Source: Pholis gunnellus
Lineage: Eukaryota; Chordata; Actinopteri; Perciformes; Pholidae
Assembly (NCBI GenBank): GCA_910591455.2
Contig: OU342817.1
Span: 11,008,415 to 11,072,414, forward strand
DNA: 64,000 nucleotides
Direction of reading: 5' to 3'
Of this stretch, positions 48,787-61,509 are shown in pieces. The notes under the pieces are model-generated. The model was not told the DNA's origin. It made no database searches and was given only the letters and a program-made list of their open reading frames with translations. Each line of letters begins with the position of its first letter. The first letter of the stretch is position 1. The position numbers and the translations under genes were made by a program.

Positions 48787-51700
48787 TTAGACAGTTTGTG
48801 ACATTTGCAAATTCCCGTTGCCATGGTCACTCCTGGCTGGCGAGGTCTCACTAGATTCCTCCTCGTCGTCCACGTCGAGCTGTTCGTCTTTCTTCTTGAC
48901 GTAGCGCTCATAGAGCACCATAATAACGCCCATCACCCAGGCCGACACAGTGCCGGCTGCAAAGATGACAAAGCCGATGACGACAAAGAACAGGTAGTCC
49001 CAGGAGCCCAGAGTCTGGTGACATAACGTCCGTAGCTGGATGCCCACCTCACCCAGACGACGGCCCTGCATGTCAGCAGGCGAGCCACACACCGTCTGGC
49101 CCTCATCTGTCACACAGGCACACATCAAGAAGGGATGATTAAGGATTAAGCTTAATTAAACATAGCTCAAAAGAATACATTAACATATTTGGTTAGGAAT
49201 GTAAAAAATGTAACACTGAAGTGCACTGGAGACAAATGTGCATTATCTCCAAATTCCAGCTATAAGCGGGTCAGCTGCCCTGGGGTGGCATCATTCAGAC
49301 TATTGAGTCATCTTGATCTGGACTGCGTGTGCAGGGTTTGCATTACATCATGACATCAATCCAGGACAGTGGCATTCTTGAAACACATGATTGTCCTTTG
49401 ACAGTAGCAAGTAAATCTGCATCTGGTCTTTGTCTATAAATAGTGCTTTTGTTTGGTAAAGCAAGAAATCCAAATGGAGACATAATTAATGTTAATGTCA
49501 GCATTAAACACTAAATAAACAACAATCCCAATTCAGGTTTAGGGGGACAAAAACACCTATAGATATGATCTATTAAGACTTCCATGGGAAATAACTGAAA
49601 CAGTTCTAACTTTGGAAGAATATAATGTGTTCATGTAGGACCCCGTCAGAGGAGGAAGCTGACTGAGAAATATGTTTTCAGGACCTTTCAAGTGCATTTA
49701 ACTGCTGCTCTCCTTTGAGAATACAAAGCAACTTTACTTACATATAGCAAACATATGCAATATTATTATCGTAACTCTTTATCATCATTTAAAGGATCCT
49801 TTGATGTTGTGAGAGCCATATTGATGCACAAATAACTTAGCAAGGAAAATATACACATGGCATCAAACAGAGCCGCCTGATAAATAATTCATATATTACT
49901 GAATAGCATTTTACATAACAATCGTAAATGGCAGCAAACTGAGCTGATTATATGACATATTCAGGTTCACACAGCTAAGAGAAACTGCACTAGCATAACA
50001 ACTTTATCGGAAAACTACCAGGTTTTAATAGCCTCACGTGTACTGGAGTCCTGAGTTGGTGCAGAATTGAATTATGAATTATTCAAACTCCTTTTCCCTC
50101 ACAGGATTAGAAAGTGACTTGGGCCTTTGTGTCTGCCTGAAACGACAGATAATAAGGTTTCTCATCATCAGGCACCGCATATGACTACGACTAAGACCTT
50201 GCTGGAATCCACAAATCCTAATAAAATGTTGAGTTCCTTCTCTCTCAATTCTAAAAAGGCCTATCAGTCAAATACGTCACATGATGGATGCTGAGCTCTG
50301 CAGGAGCTGACGAGAGGCATTTTCTCAGGAAACAATCGTGAAGCCATGTCTTTTGTTACCGCGAGCAGAAACACAGTGCAACACAACAGTGTTTCCATCT
50401 CCATGCGACCACTGTTTTTAATTGGCTTCTGGTTTTTCAAAGCTTTTGAGCAAGAGCGAAGTCCCACTGGGGGAGATCAAAAGACATGGAAGTTTCTGCA
50501 CAGGGAACAGTTTTCTGAAACCCTATTTCTACACTAACAGCCTTGAAATATGCATCCTCATTATGCTGGCATATGTTGTGCATACATGTGGAACTGATGA
50601 ATACAGGGACATTTGTAGGATCTGCTTTGACTCTCTGCACCCTGCAAGGTATTTTGGGAAAAGTTGAACCATGACGGAATACTTGTGTACTTATTGTATT
50701 ACACAGTTAGAATCTTTCACAAATAATTCAGCAATAATGTTATAGATTTGTTCTTGTTTTTTTTCTCACCTTCTGAGAGTTTGATGCTAATGGTAGTATC
50801 ACACATTTCTTGTGACCTTATTTGAAAGTGTAGAGACAGAGACTGGAAATGAGGAAAGAGAGAGAAATATGACATGCAACTAAGATCCCGAAGCTCAATC
50901 AAACCCGGATCGTTTCCGTAATGTGGCATGTGCTGTAACCACTCGACTACGAAGGCGCTCCTCTATGAGATACTTTGAACCAACTATTTCACTTGTTTAT
51001 CCATTTATGTTAGGGCATTATATTAACTGTTTAGTCATTACTTTCGGCTAATTATTTCAAATGTTTATCCTCTTTTAGCTGTCTATCCAAACCATTACTT
51101 TTGGCCAACTATTGCTGACTTCTCTGCCACTAGTTTGCATGCACTCTCAGAAGCAACACGTGGCGTTAAGGTGTTATAACTGACTCAGGCTGGTGGGAGG
51201 TGTGATTTGACAGAGGGTGAGAGCGATCATGCCGTAGCTTTCAATCAAATCACTTGATAAGTTCATTTAATGGGACGACAAAAATGCACTTCTTCCTAAT
51301 GTTTTATTCATTCAGTGCATACATCTGTGCGCTCTTATCCACAGACTAGCTCATCTGTGGCTCACAGATCTGAAAACGAGCGTTGCAGCTGAAGAACACG
51401 AGGACAGTCAGCCTCTCTAAGCTCCATCTACCACACAGAGAATTCAAAGCATACTCCTGATCCTCTCAACGGCTGCTGCTGTGCACTGTTCACACAATAT
51501 GCTGTACCAAAGACACACATCCATGCACGCACACTCCCTCTTAATATATGCACTAACCCCCTCCACTGGACTTAACTTTCCCATCTTCATGCCTCTGCTA
51601 ATGTGTGTGTGTGTGTGTGTGCGTGTGTCCTTGCGTGTGTTTGTGCGTGCGCCTGACAGCGAGGGAGGAAACCCTTCTGGCTTCACCTTCCTCTCTCCCC

Positions 51701-54672
51701 CCCCCCCCCCCCCCCCCAACAAGACTGGCATCAAAGAAGAGGGCTTTCCCTCCCTCCGTCCCCCATGCACACGCTGCTCTATTTCTAGACACTCTCCTTA
51801 TATAACAACTGAAAGAGTGTTAATCTAGCCAGGAAGGCGAGACAGAGGAGAATCTGTTGGTTCCTTCCTGAAGCTTTATCGCTCTCTCGCTTGCCATGCG
51901 TTTCCCTAACCGGAGGAGACAAGCGAGCCGTGTTGCATGAACCAGGTGAGACCCGGACAAGAGCTAACAAGCCATTGGAGACAAAGCTCGCAGCTGAAAC
52001 ACAGTCCTCTCCGAAATGTTATCCTTCTGTTTTCCCCCTCAAGCACTAAAAGTCTGTATTATTTGGGGTTGTGTGTCCAAATGAGTCAGGGAATGTGTGT
52101 ACGTGAATTTCTGTGTGTGTGTGTGACTTTCCAAATATTATTTCCCAGAGACTCGGTTTAGGAGAGAATAAGCTGCCTGGATAGAGATGGACATACTGTG
52201 TGTATATATGTAACCGCGGTAGAAAATGTGTGAGTAGCTATCCTCTCCCTTACTGGCAGCTGTCACTGGAAGAGGCTCCACTCCAAATTAAGCGAGACAA
52301 AAGGCAGAGAGCAGCAGGAAAGTAGGACAGCTCTTGCAGGACTCGTTTTGGACTCGGCCAGAGATGCACACAGGGACTGTGGTGAACTATAGTATGTGTG
52401 TGTTAGAGAGAAGCAAGGGATGCCTTTTTAGTAAGCGTGGCGGATGTATTATAGCTATGGTGTTAGAATTATGACGGGCTTCTTGCTCAGTAAGACACAC
52501 TATAAATAGCAGCTGCCCTTTTGCATAGTGACACATCCACACCGAAGAATGAGCATAATAACTCAAAGTAAGAAAGATTGTTGAATGTCAGTTACATCTA
52601 TTAGCTTGACAGAGATAAAAGCAAATCGATATTTCATGGTGCAACTATGCTCCATTCATCACATCTGCAGGATAGCTGGATAAAATAGAGATTGATTAGT
52701 CATTTCAAGATGAAAGACTCTCTTGTTTTCCTCCCAGTCTGCAGGATGCAGAGCTGAATTAATGAACACAGCTGCCAGAAGAGAAATCTAATGGCTCCCT
52801 GCCTCCAATCTTCTTTCCCCCTCTTTGCTATTTGATAGTCTGAATGCTGTCACGCTGCACCGCCGTCACCTGTGCACATCTCATCCCACTGAAAGCTGAG
52901 CAAGGGTCAAACTTTGCAGACTATTCCGAACTGCATGGTTACATACATGTATATTCTTCTTCTCGCACATACAACCACATATTTTGCACGACACACTGTA
53001 TTTACCGCAGCAAATATCATAGAAGTGTGGGTGATGACGGCATGATGTTATCTGTTGCGTGTGCTCAAAAGGTGCAGACTTGAGTATTTCAGTAACATGA
53101 TATGAGGGGAATCCAGCAGTAAATGCTCTGCGTGTGCTGGAAAAGATTATCAGCATGGAGGCATTCCTTCTTGGGCACTAAGGGACACGTTTACTGCCAT
53201 TTTGTTAGGAATTACTTTTACTGCTATAAGTTATTTTAATTGTAATATTTTACAATGCTTTATTAATACATTTTAAACCATTAGAAAGAACTATTTTAAG
53301 GTTGGGTTGTGAAAACTCACTCTGGCTGATATTTTTAAATGCTAAAGGAGGATAAACAGCACGGCTGTATTACTAACAGTACCAAACTAACACCAAAGGC
53401 CCTGTCTCGAAAAGGGCCCCTGTGTCAAAATCTGGTTTTAAGACCTTTATTAATTCAGTTTTGCTCTTTGTGTTTCATTTTCTAAAGGTTTAATCAAATT
53501 ACCACACAATCAAACATTCCATAGCAAGTGAGAGGCCTTAAGACTTATAGCTAATTTTTGCCTTTTTGTCTTTTTAATGATATATAGTGCATTCATACAT
53601 TATTCATCAACCATTCATAACCATTAATTACAACTTATAAACCCTTTATAAAGGACGCATTGTCAAAATGTGCATTTTCTTTTATCTGCTTTTTTAATTG
53701 TCTGCTTTGTCTTTCATAACTTGCACCAACACACTTGGTGCTAAGTCCTACAGCTGCATTCTTGTATGGAAGGTGCTAAATAAGTTTTCATTTTTTCATG
53801 GGACAGGCCGATTATTGAGGGCAGCAACCAGCAAGAGGCCAACAGTTTAAACATAACCGGGCATTATCTAATAATTAATTACTGGAGCAGGAGCCCTATT
53901 TTGTGATTGGCTCTCTGGGGCCTATCCACCTGATATAAGGAAATAGCAACTGTAAAAGGTCGTGCTGTGATTATGTCACCTTATATGACATTAGAATACA
54001 ATAGAATGTATAACTGATAAAACCTTGGAACTTGAAGCCCTCCAGGTGGACCCACAGACACAGGTCCTCGTTGTCGCACTCGCAGCTCCACGGATTCCCG
54101 CTGAGCCCCACCGAGCGCAGGGCGGGCAGCGCGATCAGGGAGGTGATGTTGACGACCGTCAGGTTGTTCCGACTCACATCCAGCACCTGGAGGACTGCGT
54201 TTTCCACAAAGGCGTCCTGGTGAATGTCCGAGAGCCCCGGGTTGTCGGTCATCCTCAGCATCACCAGGCTCGCCAAGGGCCCAAACGTCCTGTCCTCGAT
54301 CCGGATCAAGGTGTTGAAGGAGAGGTCCAGATAGGCCAGCTTCCGTAGATTCCCAAACGTGGACTCGGATATCTCCGTAAGGGAATTGTTGCTGCAGTCC
54401 AGGTACACCAGATCGGAAAGGTAGTTGAGCGCAAGTGGCGGCAACTCCACGATGCGGTTGTTGGAGATGATGAGCTGCCGCGTGGACAGCGGCAAGTTGA
54501 CCGGGAAGGTGGTCAGGTGCTGCCCAGCGCATTGAACCACCAGCTGGTCATCACACACGCACCTGTCCGGGCAGCCCGTGGAGAGCACCGGGGATGGTTT
54601 CACCCCCGCGGTGAAGAGGAGCAGAACTATGAGCCGCAAGGGTTGCGCGCTTGGCTGCGGGGCAAGACGCAT
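48787..54672 (-). CDS. lrrc52: Leucine-rich repeat-containing protein 52 (BK-channel gamma-type subunit)
   Basis: A single-pass membrane protein. Mammalian LRRC52 modulates BK-family potassium channels (KCNU1/SLO3 in sperm). Two coding exons on the minus strand, 54024-54672 and 48787-49106, join in frame to 322 residues (human 313 by memory) across a 4.9 kb intron. Visible parts are a signal peptide (about 1-30), a cysteine cap GCPDRCVCDD (33-42), LRRs (about 55-190; LVYLDCSNNSLTEI, LAYLDLSFNTL), a C-terminal cap NPWSCECDNEDLC, and TM helix YLFFVVIGFVIFAAGTVSAW (254-273), continuing to about 281. A short basic stretch YVKKK and an acidic tail DVDDEEE follow. The IFAAGTVSAW core matches LRRC52 better than LRRC26/38/55. 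Adjacency to mgst3 agrees with the human neighbourhood. Confidence 0.92.
50770..50962 (-). repeat. tRNA-derived SINE in the lrrc52 intron
   Basis: On the minus strand the head reads ggagcgccttcgtagtcgag then tggttacagcacatgccaca: an A-box-like gtagtcgagtgg, with a degenerate B box gggtttgattga about 40 bp on. It is followed by gttgcatgtcatatttctct and cctcatttccagtctctgtc. Head plus body match a teleost tRNA-derived SINE type I recognise. It would not fold as a functional tRNA. Confidence 0.7.
51600..51720. repeat. (TG)n and poly-C simple repeats in the lrrc52 intron
   Basis: A TG/CG-interrupted run at about 51603-51650 and a 21-base C homopolymer at 51697-51717. The Gly-rich and Pro-rich frames here are artefacts. 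Confidence 0.97.
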
Positions 54673-55352
54673 GACACCGCCGACGGCTTCATCAACCCCG
54701 TTTGGAGAGAGTCAGGCGCGGTCACATTCTTCATTGATACATCCTAACCAAGCTGTTTTGTCTCAGAAATAATTTCCACAGAGGTCAAACCTAACGCTTG
54801 CCCGTGGCAAAACTCTTGCGCGCAATGTCTCAGTTCATCCTGTCGTTGGTTCTGGTTACGGCGCGCATCCACTGGTTGGAACTTGACAACAAGATGCCTT
54901 CATGCTGTTTCAAAGTGCATCTATTTATCGTGATTCTCCCGTCGAAACAAAAGCTATTCAGACACTGTAAGCGGTCACAACGTCCTCTCATGCTGTGCTG
55001 CTTGCAATGATCACGGTCAGTTGTTCCACTACATGTTTGCCATCCTCTCGCTCTCCGAAACTGAAGGGGGGCACTAAACTGTGCGCGGGTGGGGGGGGGG
55101 GAGTGCGTTGTGGAGTGATCTCACGCTTTGGAGTGTGCTGGAGCGAGAGGGGAATCTCAGGGCAGCAGAGCTAACGGCAGTAAAGTCAAAATGAATGGGA
55201 TGCATGCATATTAGGAACCTAAAGTAAAACAGGTGACCTACAATGCTCCAGCTGTTTGATCAATCTACATATGCTTCAGGTGTGTGTTGTATGTGAATCC
55301 TGTGGAAACATCTGTTTGTGGGTGTGTTGTATACCTTTTGTCAGCCAGCCTC

Positions 55353-55354
<2 letters not shown>

Positions 55355-55395
<41 letters not shown>
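55355..55395. repeat. (GT)n microsatellite
   Basis: About 20 GT units. Confidence 0.98.
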
Positions 55396-55396
<1 letters not shown>

Positions 55397-55564
55397 AGGT
55401 GGAACAACATCAGGTAAACCTGACACCTGGGAAGCATAGTATATGATCAGATCACATGGGTTTTAGGCTCTGGAAACAAGAGAGCTGGGCAGTGATAACA
55501 ATGTGTTAAGAGGGGGAACCCTAGCAGCCATCTACACGACTCAGACTCAATAACGTCTGACATA

Positions 55565-55591
55565 CCCCCCCCCCCCCCCCCCCCCCCCCCC
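55565..55591. repeat. Poly-C tract
   Basis: A 27-base C homopolymer. Such tracts are prone to assembly length errors. Confidence 0.97.
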
Positions 55592-57419
55592 AAATTCAAC
55601 CGAACCCACTAAGCAGCCAGCGGATGATGTGACGAGATGGGACAGGGTGGTCTCAGGCAGCAGTTGATTTCCTCCTCACTCTGGTCTCAGTATGAGTCCT
55701 GAGTCTATTCTTGGTTCTCTGTGTAGGTGTTGAAGTGCTGAATCAGACTCAGCATGATGGAGGAGGAGGACAGATGTGCCGCTGACAGTCCGTGAAAGAA
55801 ACTACCCGGAGTCGACAGTCAACTGACCCCGCTCACTCTTTTCCTCTCTCACACAATGAGGTGGAATCTTTTCCCATTCCCTGGTGTCAAAAATAGAGCA
55901 GGAGGCCCGTATAGGCATGCACAACCTAATGCTTTTTCACACTTGCCATCCTGTGGACTGAACTAATCCACACAGCTGTTTTGTGTCAAGGAAATTCAGT
56001 GACTTCATGAGGACATCTAGTGAGAACACTTGGTAATGTTTTACACAGCGAGAAGCTGCCGTGCAGAAATCAGCTCATACACTTTCTTTTCGGGTGAATG
56101 GTTTGCATCTTGTCTGGTAATTACCCTAAACCCATGCATTGGAATATTCAATCTACTTTATTATTTTTGAGTACCCATAAAGCACCAATTAATTATTTAA
56201 CCTCTGAAGAAGAACTGGTTTATTGAGTTCACTTAAGCATTGCTCAAACCCAAAGAACTTTAATCTTAAACTCCAGGGGAGATCACAAAGTTGCCAAAGA
56301 TATCAAATATGTCAAGAGATCTAGATTATTTCCACTCAATGGAATGGTGCCATATACAACATGGAGTATTAGGTTTGAATATCTTCATAGTTGGAACAAT
56401 ATGATACTGTCAGACTGCAGAAGAAGATGACAAAAAGCTTCTTCAAGGGAAACAAAAGGGGGAAATTGTATATTATTGGGTCAAAGAATAGACCTTTAAA
56501 AATACGAATTTTATAATTAACCAACCAGGCAGTTCAACGGCAACAATGGCTTTGCATGCGACCAGTAAAACCAATAAAACCAGTTCTGGCTGTGTGGCCC
56601 TGTTGCCATTGCAAAATAATCTACACTCTCATAATACCTGTTTGCATAAGCATGGCCTTGATTCACCTCAAACATTGTTCAGTGTCATTCTACATTAGAC
56701 AGATGAATTGCAAAATGTAGAGGCTCGGCATAATCCCTCTTCTTAGAGCATGTCAGTCACATTTACCTTTGCAAGAAGTTGTCCTGCATTTTTATCTTTA
56801 TGCTTAATCTGCATTCATAAGACCTGTTTTGTCAAAAGACAATAAAAAGAATCACTTCAGCACCAAATTGTTGTTTGAGTGACATAACAAAATATAACAT
56901 AACAGTGTAGAAGTGAATCTCGGCCTGCTGAACAAGAGACACCACTGACAGGGCTTTGCGTGCCTTAACTTGACCTGATATGTGATACAGGAAACTTTGT
57001 TCTTTGAGATCCTTGGTCACTTCAAAGCAGGGGCAGATTGTTGGCAGTCCTTCATTTAGGTTTACCAGGATCAGAGCCCTGGTGTTGTGAACTTGCTCAC
57101 TGGCACAGCTTACTGGATGGAGTCATCATTAACGTCATTACTTGCACCATGTGCTTTTCTTGTCATGTCAAGTGAAAATGTCTGTCATAAAAAAAGGCAG
57201 TAGAAGTTGGCGCTGTCAGATAAATGGGTATATCCCGTATGAAACGAATCCTCACTTTATATCTGCAATATCTTCTATAATTAACCATATTCAATAATCT
57301 ACTCAAGCAAAGATACATCTTCATAATAAATGAAATGTGAAACCTGATAAAGTAAAACAATTCGCAATAAAAGCAAAGAATAGAGATAAGGTCCATAAAT
57401 GTAATTGTTTTCTTTGCAA

Positions 57420-57835
57420 GTGAAAGCCCTATATGCTGAAAATCTCACTGAAGTAAAAATACACAAGTAGTATTGTTGCAGCCACTTGCAACTTCAAACA
57501 AAGGCTACTTTAAGGATCAAAATGACTTATAGTGCTTAAAAATGCTGTTGTGAGTTTATACTGTCATCTATTATATGAGTGTATTATCAATATGATTGAT
57601 GCAGCCACATAGGTTGAGATGGAGGTAATTTCATAAAAAATATACTGTAGTTGAATCTATATTCGTGCAGCATGTAGTAAAAGGCCAACACATGTTTTGT
57701 TTTTAAAATGTTTGTTTAAAGTAACGCGCAGCTAAAGAATGTAAAAAATAAATAAAGTGGAGTAAAACATAAATGTCTTTCTTGCTGAAATAAAGTGGAA
57801 GTATAAAGTAGTAGAAAGTAGAAAGCACAAGCAAT
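57420..57835. repeat. Decayed second copy of the teleost MITE
   Basis: Shares internal motifs with 31255-31715: gaagtaaaaatacacaagta, tgtagtaaaaggcc, taaagtggagtaaaacataa and aagtagaaagtagaaag. Neither end is well preserved. Confidence 0.45.
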
Positions 57836-57885
57836 GTTGTAATAATAACATGACTCATTATCAGAGGGGTCCCCTATTTTCGCTG

Positions 57886-58155
57886 GTTACCATGGTAACG
57901 CTACAGTTCAGTACGTGGTCTAGTGCGCATGTCAGAAAAATCGAACTGATTATTTGAGGAAACGTTTCTGTAGAGCACTGTATCGTAGAGAGAACCGGGT
58001 GTTCTCGTGACATTTAGCGCACATTAACACAAGTTTACGGAGAAAATCATTTTCATAAACGACAGACTGTAGTCGGCACACCACGCCCTCATTGTTTGTG
58101 TTACCATAGTGTTGCGTAAGCCTTTACGCATTACGCACACCGTGGATGTATAAAG
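57886..58155 (+). promoter_or_regulatory. mgst3 upstream region: perfect X-box palindrome and TATA-like box
   Basis: GTTACCATGGTAAC (57886-57899) is a perfect 14 bp palindrome matching the RFX X-box consensus. An AP-1-like TGACTCA lies at 57851-57857. A TATAAAG box at 58149-58155 precedes the presumed start site by about 30 bp. Confidence 0.55.
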
Positions 58156-58179
58156 AGACCGACGCACCCGGAAACACAG

Positions 58180-58247
58180 TCGATTGTTTGGAAACTTTGG
58201 TGACATTGGTCAGTCGCTCTGTTTTTCACACTAACTACATCTTTAAG
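58180..58247 (+). other. mgst3 non-coding first exon (inferred)
   Basis: Sequence after the TATA-like box ends in ctttaag|gtaaacc, a good donor. The next exon begins at 58511, nine bases before the ATG. The 5' end is an estimate from the TATA spacing. Confidence 0.5.
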
Positions 58248-58519
58248 GTAAACCTTTTTTATTTTATGCTTCTGTGAGTTTTCTGCACGTCTCCTCTCAA
58301 ACTTGTTGGTCTAATGTTGATGGCGTCGTTGGTATCCTCATTTGACCTCTCCGCTGTGCTTTTTACAACCTCTTTTCTCCTGTTTGAGTTTCCTCTGATT
58401 TCTTATCTATAAAAACAAATACTAAGAGTTAGGCTAACACTCTAATGTGTGCACTTTTTTGGGGGGAATAACTCAAACTAATTTGGCTTTGTTTTTCTTC
58501 CTCTCTCAAGATTGCCAGG

Positions 58520-59652
58520 ATGGTTGTGCTTTCCAAAGAGTATGGATATGTGGTGTTGACTGGCGTTGCCAGTATAGTGATGGTTACACATCTGGCCATC
58601 AAAGTTGGCAAAGCCCGCAAGAAGTACAACATAAACGTGAGCAGATCATTGGTGTTCACATATATAGCAGGATATATATTCCACTCTTTCTTAATCATAC
58701 TGTTTAAGTGCTGCACCTCAACAAGCCCACAGTCCGCCGGCATAGTTGTATGCTTGAGCGGTGTCTTTCTGTGGCTCTTGTAAAGCACTTTGAATTGCCT
58801 ATACAAATAAACTTGTCTTCACTTGCAGTATCCTCAGATGTACAGTGACGACCCAGAAACTGGAAACATTTTTAACTGCATCCAGCGTGCACACCAAAAC
58901 ACGTAAGTATGAGCTGAAATATGAGCAATGCAACTTAGATTTGCACCCTCTAGTGTCTAGAGTGACGTTGCATCACGCTCTCTCATGATTCATAGTAACA
59001 ATGTCAAAAGAGGTGAAAGTTAACATGCCGTTATAACCTTTCACCAGCCTGGAGATCCACCCCTCCTTTCTTTTCTGCCTGGCAGTTAGTGGTTTGCATT
59101 GTCCGGTAAGTTTATTTTTGCAATGTCATACTTCCTCAGCACCAGCATACCTGTATGCATATGTATATAAAATCTTTAGCAATTAAAGCACAAAATTAGA
59201 GTCGGCCTAATGCTGTTGTTTTAAACTAATGTGATATGCAGGGTTTCTGAACGAAATGTATACTTAAAAAAACACATTTTAATTATAAAATCCTGTCATA
59301 AATGAGTGTTACATTTGCTTGTCTGTCTGGTTACAACAGCGTCTCGCCAGTGGTCTTGGAGTTGTCTGGATCATAAGCAGGGAGGTGTACGCACATGGGT
59401 ACTCTACAGGAGGTAAGAAAATGTGGCGCAGTCCATGTTTCATTTACATGTTCTGCTTTTGTAACGTAAAGCAGGTTGCAAATGTGCTATTAATACTTTT
59501 CATCTCAATCAGATCCTAAAAAAAGAATGCGCGGAGCGTTTGGGAACGTGGCTCTGCTCGGGTTGATGCTGACCACCGTCTGCTTCGGTCGCACCCTGCT
59601 CGGCTGGGTGCGACCAATGAGGAATCCCTTCTGTAACGCTAACTGTAGCTAA
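58520..59652 (+). CDS. mgst3: Microsomal glutathione S-transferase 3
   Basis: A MAPEG-family integral membrane enzyme of the endoplasmic reticulum with glutathione transferase/peroxidase and leukotriene C4 synthase-type activity. Five coding exons: 58520-58636, 58829-58902, 59048-59105, 59340-59412 and 59513-59652. They join in frame to 153 residues (human 152 by memory). The MAPEG signature is FNCIQRAHQNTLEIHPSFLF at about 59-78, with the downstream REVYAHGYSTGDPKKRMRGA loop. Four hydrophobic segments are visible (about 8-28, 74-92, 96-113 and 124-143). The C-terminus ends NPFCNANCS, where the human protein ends in a Cys-Cys-His tail reported to be acylated; the spacing of the cysteines differs here. 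Neighbour lrrc52 agrees with human synteny. It may be one of two teleost mgst3 duplicates. Confidence 0.95.
58775..58822 (+). repeat. Non-LTR retrotransposon tail in mgst3 intron 2
   Basis: The block tgtaaagcactttgaattgc with ctatacaaataaacttgtct resembles the 3' tail of common fish LINE/SINE elements. It runs to within a few bases of the exon 3 acceptor at 58827-58828. Confidence 0.5.
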
Positions 59653-61500
59653 TGACAAAGTCTTCAGGGTGGGCTCACCTCGTCATTCACTTTATAATCA
59701 AAGCAGCTACATAACCCGTATACTTTGCAACATATACGCTAACCTCTGACCAATTTAACATTTGAAGCCAGGTGATATTCATGTTGTCAAGTGACCTGAC
59801 CAGTTCTCCAGGTAGGATACATTCCTGCTTTAGGCTAATGGCTGGGGTGTAGTCTACATGCACGATCTGTCAGTTTGTCTTGATAGCGTTTTCACCTGCA
59901 CCCTGATTTCTGAAGTAGTTGGCCACAAGACGCAAGATATATTTCATATTTTTGAATTCTTTTATTCTTGTGTCTTTGTCTTGTACTGTAAACGGGGTTT
60001 TGGCTGGTCATATGAATGATATTAAACATACGTTGGTTATTAATTATCTTTTTATTGGGTGTTGAAAAAGGGTATTTATTGACTGACTGTGAGGTTTTGA
60101 TAACGGCACTGTTTGTTTAAGGGAGTGGAAGTTGAGCAATTGTTCAAAGTCCACATTACTTGTCGGGGCAGGTGGATTTGTATCTGCAGAGCTGTTCGGC
60201 TCACAACCAACTGCAAAAGAAAATACCCGTCACACAGGCCACGATGACACAGCGTAATGCTGAAGAACTCGTCCACATGCTGCTGCAGTAAGACACTAAA
60301 GTTGTTGACTACAGCAGTATCGTGATTTATTATCAAACAGGAAATCTTAATCTCAATAATTTCTTACAGTACACATTTCAATGACATTAAATCATACATC
60401 ACTGTTGGCACTTAACAGTAAAATAACTCTGAACACACTATAGGTAAAAACTGATACAACAGCTTAGTTCCAGCACATTTGCATGATACTCCAGCTAATA
60501 CAGATGACAATCTAAACTGCACCTCTTCACATCGTCTCCGCTCAAAGCATTCGAACAAACGCCTTGTGCAGCAACAAATACATTTATAAATATGCATTTT
60601 ACAACTCATTTAACAATATTTTGTTTTACCTTTTACAAATTGCTGCTATTAAGTGTTTATTTAATGTAGCGAGGTCTCTTCTCAGTGTACATTGGTGGAT
60701 TAAACAGTCATTGAAAACAGAATAACCAAATTCAAGTTTTAAAGACCAGAATTAGACCATGATAAAACTTCCATAACACATGTATCTGCACATTAACGGC
60801 TACAACAATATTTCCCACGTATAATTTGAGGTAAGTTGAATAATAAATTTGAGCAACTGAATGAGATTTGGCTTCTACTGTACGATATTCTGTCTGTTTT
60901 TCCAAAGTTATGGCTTTTGAAATGTATAATGAAGACCTCAGCTTTAAGACAACACGATTAACCTGGCAGTTTGGCGTGAAAGTGCACTTCACTCCTATTT
61001 GGTCACCTAAGGGATCCTAATTTATATTCCTTAAATATTTTAGGCATGTTGGCAACTTTCCCATGCGTCTCTCGCTCTCCTCTCCTATTTCTCGCTGGAT
61101 AACCTGAGGTTGTCTTTCATTGGAGGACTTCATGCTACCTTGATCCACATTACCTCAGATGGCCCCTAGGGGGCACTGTGACCATTCAAGCCACATTAAA
61201 GTGCTGTGCATATGGGGAGTAAGTCAGGGGTGCAGAAGCACAAACAAGTCTCCACTAGGCTGAAGATCTCTGGAAATTTAAAGGGAATGTGGAAAAAAAG
61301 TGCCTCTGAAACCTCCCATTTAAAAGACTCAATGGATCCTTCTCATGGAACCACAGATACATGTATTTTTCTATCGCTGACCCCAAAACTCGTCTGCAGA
61401 GATGCAGCAGCATCCAGGCAAAGGCTTTTCTGAGATACACACTGGTCTTCCTTTGGTGTCTGCTTTGCTTCTGTTCTCTGAGTCGCGGAAGTGACTGAGG
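59653..61500. other. mgst3 3' flank and spacer to the next gene
   Basis: mgst3's 3' UTR probably ends near an ATTAAA at 60021-60026. The right part should contain the 3' UTR of the minus-strand membrane-protein gene. I see no other gene. Confidence 0.45.
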
Positions 61501-61509
61501 ATGCGTCCA

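Larger units (their letters stand above)
54760..57840. other. lrrc52-mgst3 divergent spacer
   Basis: No gene is seen. It holds the lrrc52 promoter side (from about 54700), a (GT)n tract at 55355-55395, a C homopolymer at 55565-55591 and a decayed MITE at 57420-57835. Confidence 0.5.

Noticed and set aside
50885..50961. tRNA gene
   Set aside because: The A- and B-box-like motifs are degenerate, and the body continues into a known SINE-type tail, so this is a retroelement and not a functional tRNA.
53971..54532. 183-codon frame overlapping lrrc52 exon 1
   Set aside because: A shifted-frame shadow of the leucine-rich repeat coding sequence.
58429..58806. 125-codon minus-strand frame over mgst3 exon 2
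   Set aside because: It runs antisense through a conserved coding exon and a repeat tail, without protein-like features.
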